Assembly (NCBI GenBank): GCA_012797725.1
Contig: JAAZON010000125.1
Coordinates: forward strand, 1-6,326
Direction: 5' to 3'
Source: SAR324 cluster bacterium
Lineage (GTDB): Bacteria; Bdellovibrionota; UBA2361; JAAZON01
Length of the DNA stretch: 6,326 bases
Part shown: positions 4,011 to 6,326 of the stretch, one piece after another
How the letters are laid out: each line of letters starts with the position of its first letter
How positions within the stretch are numbered: position 1 is the stretch's first letter
Notes under the pieces: generated by a model
Seen by the model: the letters and a program-made list of their open reading frames with translations, nothing else
What the model was told of the DNA's origin: nothing
Databases searched by the model: none
Made by a program: the position numbers and the translations under genes

Positions 4011-6326
4011 GTGGAAAGCCGAGAGTCATTAACAGATGAATATAAACTGCCAAAGTTTGGCAAAAGCAAAATGAACTGGTCCTGTGACTTTAGTCTTCGG
4101 CCTGTCGTTGTTAAGGATGATGGCAACATAGAAATCCGAGGAATTTGTTATAACACAGGAAAGTCTTCCTGGTTAAACCCGGAAGCTTCTGACAAGCTGA
4201 CATTTTTTATTGGGCCTAAACTATTCAGTGAAACATCCTCCGAAATAGTGTGGGAGAGCAGAGTTAAACTTCCCAGGGCCGAAATCCTACCGGGGGGCTC
4301 CTTCTTCTTTGACTTCGAAATCATTCCTGAAGAGATTGAGAAGGGCAAGTCCTATTTTCTTGACCTTGACATGGTTAGGGAAGGAAAATTTTGGTTCAAA
4401 GACAAAGGTTGTAAACTTCACAGATTTCGTTTCACTTGGCCAGAGGACACAAAGGAGAGCCCCTCTGATGTTCTTAATTTATTTTCAGAAAAGAATCTCA
4501 GAAAAATCGAAGCAAGCTTTTTGCAATATAGAGCAGAGTTCCTGATAGAGGAGCCATTTCTAAAAGACGGATTTCTCTTAGACTTAAAAGGCACTGTAAC
4601 CAATCGTGGCACCCTTTGCTGGGATAATCAAAATGTTGAAGCAGGGCATGAATATCGAGTTGGCTTGAAAGTTTTGAGTGAGGGAGGGGCCAACGAGGTC
4701 TTGTGGGAAACACGATATGAACTACCGCGTAAGGTAATCGAAAGTGGAGAGTCTGTGGACTTTCAATTTTTACAGAAGCTAAATGAGTTCAAAGGAGAAA
4801 ATCTTATTATTGAACTCGATATGGTCAAGGAGCAAGAATTTTGGTTCAAGGGACAGGGCACTTTGCCTCTTCGTTTTAATATCAAAATTCCAGACGTGCT
4901 TCCAAAGGGAGATCGAAAGTTTTACGATTGCAAGTTTGAAATAAAGGATCCAATTCTTCGCCGAGGAATTTTGCTGATCAGTGGAACGGCAATTAATAAT
5001 GGGCTCTTTGCTTGGGATAACAGAGAAGAAGCTCCTGATAAACCTATTCGAATTGCATTAACATTATTCAAGAAAGGCAACACGGGAGATATTTTGCAAG
5101 AGCATAGATATGAACTTCCGTCGGATTGTATAAATGTTGATGAGCGAGTAGATTTCAACTTTAATATATCTACCTTTACTCTAGAAAAAGGAGAATACGA
5201 TTTAGAAATTGACGTGCTAAAGGAAAGTGTTTTTTGGTTCCATGAGGATCCAAATACCCGCCTGCATATAGAATTTACGCAAGTATCAAGCCCACAAACA
5301 ATATTAGAGCCCAAACAGCTTGGACCTAATGCTCTCAAGTTCTTAATGGAATTGGAGAATGCAAGTTTCTTAGTGATTTCTCCTCTCTTGCCCCTTTTTG
5401 ACAAAGAGACAGGCGGAAAGAGAATGTTTGAGATCCTTCGAATATTACGCGAGAAGAAGGTTGACATAACATTTCTATACGAGCATGAAGGTGTTCGAGA
5501 TGCCAAGCCTTATCTTGATGCGTTGGAAGCAATGCAGATTACAACTTCAAAAGGTCCACTTGGATTTTTAGCAGAACGTTCGGATCTTGATTTTGATGCG
5601 TGTATTTTGGCCTGGCATGAATGTGCTCAAAAATATATGCAAACTATTAGAAATCTTCTTCCGAACACGAAAGTTATTGTTGATTCAGTTGATGCACACT
5701 GGATAAGAGAACAACGATCCTTTGATGTAGGAGAGTCTCAATATTCTGAAGCAGAACTTAACGTCAGAAAATCTCAGGAGCTTAATACTTATCAGAGTGC
5801 CGATCTGGTTTGGCTGGTTACAGATGCAGACAGGGAGGCTCTAATAAGTGAAAGACCTGGGATTAGGACCCGAGTAGTTCCAGTTTTAAGTGTTAAAGAG
5901 AAGCGCTACATCGAAAATCCAAAAGGGAATACTGTGCTTTTTGTGGGAAACTTTAAACATCCACCAAATGAAAGTGCAGCACTTTGGGGTGCGGAGATTT
6001 GCGAACGTTTCAGGCAAGAGACAGCATTCCCTCTTAGATATGCTATTGTAGGACGTTCTCCTACACCCGCCATTCAATCCATACACAATGGAAATAAAAC
6101 AATAGTATATGGAGAAGTGAAGGATCTATATCCATATTATCGAAATGCACGATTAATGCTTTGTCCACTGAAATCAGGTGCAGGAATAAAAGGCAAACTT
6201 TGTGAATCAATTTGTTTTGGAATTCCTGTAGCGACGACAGACATAGGCAATGAAGGCATCAACTTTGAAAACAAAACTGATGCATTTATAGCGAATACTA
6301 CCGAGGAATTCGTAGAAGTCCTAAAA
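4011..6326 (+). CDS. Glycosyltransferase family 4 protein with three N-terminal tandem beta-sandwich modules (3' end beyond window)
   Basis: Open for 772 codons to the window edge. Residues ~26-141, 174-291 and 304-421 are three homologous modules, and ~445-772 is a GT-B fold GT4 domain. In the latter: RMFEILRILREKKVDITFLY (Rossmann-like first strand and helix), VIVDSVDAHWIREQR (~555-569), SADLVWLVTDADRE, FVGNFKHPPNE (644-654), and GAGIKGKLCES (723-733), the donor-binding motif whose Glu732 normally contacts the nucleotide sugar. Such enzymes build surface polysaccharide in the cytoplasm; the sugar cannot be inferred. The catalytic domain looks intact as far as it goes. The start is uncertain: GTG 4011 follows directly on a TAA (4008-4010), ATG 4071 is the first ATG, and neither has a good ribosome-binding site, so the original N-terminus may be lost. 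It faces away from the flagellin, and its nearest left relatives are the glycan-gene relics at 605-1798. Confidence 0.88.
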   Translation, partial: MESRESLTDEYKLPKFGKSKMNWSCDFSLRPVVVKDDGNIEIRGICYNTGKSSWLNPEASDKLTFFIGPKLFSETSSEIVWESRVKLPRAEILPGGSFFFDFEIIPEEIEKGKSYFLDLDMVREGKFWFKDKGCKLHRFRFTWPEDTKESPSDVLNLFSEKNLRKIEASFLQYRAEFLIEEPFLKDGFLLDLKGTVTNRGTLCWDNQNVEAGHEYRVGLKVLSEGGANEVLWETRYELPRKVIESGESVDFQFLQKLNEFKGENLIIELDMVKEQEFWFKGQGTLPLRFNIKIPDVLPKGDRKFYDCKFEIKDPILRRGILLISGTAINNGLFAWDNREEAPDKPIRIALTLFKKGNTGDILQEHRYELPSDCINVDERVDFNFNISTFTLEKGEYDLEIDVLKESVFWFHEDPNTRLHIEFTQVSSPQTILEPKQLGPNALKFLMELENASFLVISPLLPLFDKETGGKRMFEILRILREKKVDITFLYEHEGVRDAKPYLDALEAMQITTSKGPLGFLAERSDLDFDACILAWHECAQKYMQTIRNLLPNTKVIVDSVDAHWIREQRSFDVGESQYSEAELNVRKSQELNTYQSADLVWLVTDADREALISERPGIRTRVVPVLSVKEKRYIENPKGNTVLFVGNFKHPPNESAALWGAEICERFRQETAFPLRYAIVGRSPTPAIQSIHNGNKTIVYGEVKDLYPYYRNARLMLCPLKSGAGIKGKLCESICFGIPVATTDIGNEGINFENKTDAFIANTTEEFVEVLK
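4086..5273 (+). repeat. Three tandem ~115-residue beta-sandwich-like modules inside the glycosyltransferase
   Basis: Modules at about 4086-4433, 4530-4883 and 4920-5273. Each has the same landmarks: a beta strand then N-x-G-x-x-x-W (Trp54, Trp204, Trp335), an LP turn 34-35 residues later (VKLPRAEI, YELPRKVI, YELPSDCI), and a strand ending in (L/I)D(M/V)(V/L)(R/K)E-x-x-FWF or VFWF (Trp128, Trp278, Trp409). The Trp-to-Trp distance is exactly 74 residues in all three. The pattern resembles Ig-like modules found attached to glycosyltransferases and methyltransferases of O-antigen-type clusters and in Wzt-like C-terminal domains; sugar or polymer binding is inferred, not shown. Confidence 0.8.

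Noticed and set aside
3908..4129. 73-codon minus-strand frame near the glycosyltransferase start
   Set aside because: Overlaps the start of the + strand module 1; composition typical of an antisense frame; no link to the flagellin transcript.
4922..5506. 194-codon frame on the minus strand
   Set aside because: Extremely Ser-rich and directly antisense to the glycosyltransferase, whose + strand frame has clear domain motifs here. A shadow.
1..6326. CRISPR array or insertion-sequence ends
   Set aside because: No regularly spaced direct repeats and no transposase fragment or paired terminal inverted repeats were found on either strand.

Overview
The window reads as a moderately AT-rich Gram-negative, flagellated bacterium. 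A ClpA-type unfoldase, a flagellin and surface-glycan enzymes occur together, which fits a proteobacterium, possibly deltaproteobacterial. The sequence alone does not fix the taxon. Only three genes look healthy: the 3' end of clpA (+, left edge), a short flagellin (-, centre) and a large glycosyltransferase that runs off the right edge (+).

Layout. (1) Positions 2-409 hold the ClpA C-terminus, followed by a strong hairpin at 437-481. (2) Positions ~605-1798 are a gene graveyard. A class I SAM-dependent methyltransferase can be followed almost end to end, but only by jumping frames and passing stops. Its C-terminus is butted directly against an internal piece of a GT4-type glycosyltransferase, and then against what may be the tail of a GT2-type enzyme. 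(3) Positions 1891-2049 hold one short coding-like frame, followed by a hairpin. (4) Positions 2082-2700 have no convincing gene but are locally much richer in GC (60% by hand count over 2521-2640, against about 33% at 5641-5700). (5) Positions 2738-3610 (-) encode a 290-residue flagellin made almost only of the conserved D0/D1 ends. Just upstream of it, on the same strand, lies a stop-interrupted relic at 3650-3856. (6) Positions 4011-6326 (+) encode a protein with three tandem beta-sandwich-like modules followed by a GT4 glycosyltransferase domain. It is open to the end of the window.

How it fits together. The methyltransferase relic, the glycosyltransferase scraps and the large intact-looking glycosyltransferase are the types of gene found in O-antigen, capsule or glycan clusters. 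The flagellin sits between them on the opposite strand. This could mean a flagellin-glycosylation island, or simply an unstable accessory region next to a conserved housekeeping gene. The decay is confined to ~605-2050 and the relic upstream of the flagellin. The three healthy genes have clean frames, which argues against general sequencing error. No tRNA, rRNA, CRISPR array, transposase or recognisable insertion-sequence end was found.
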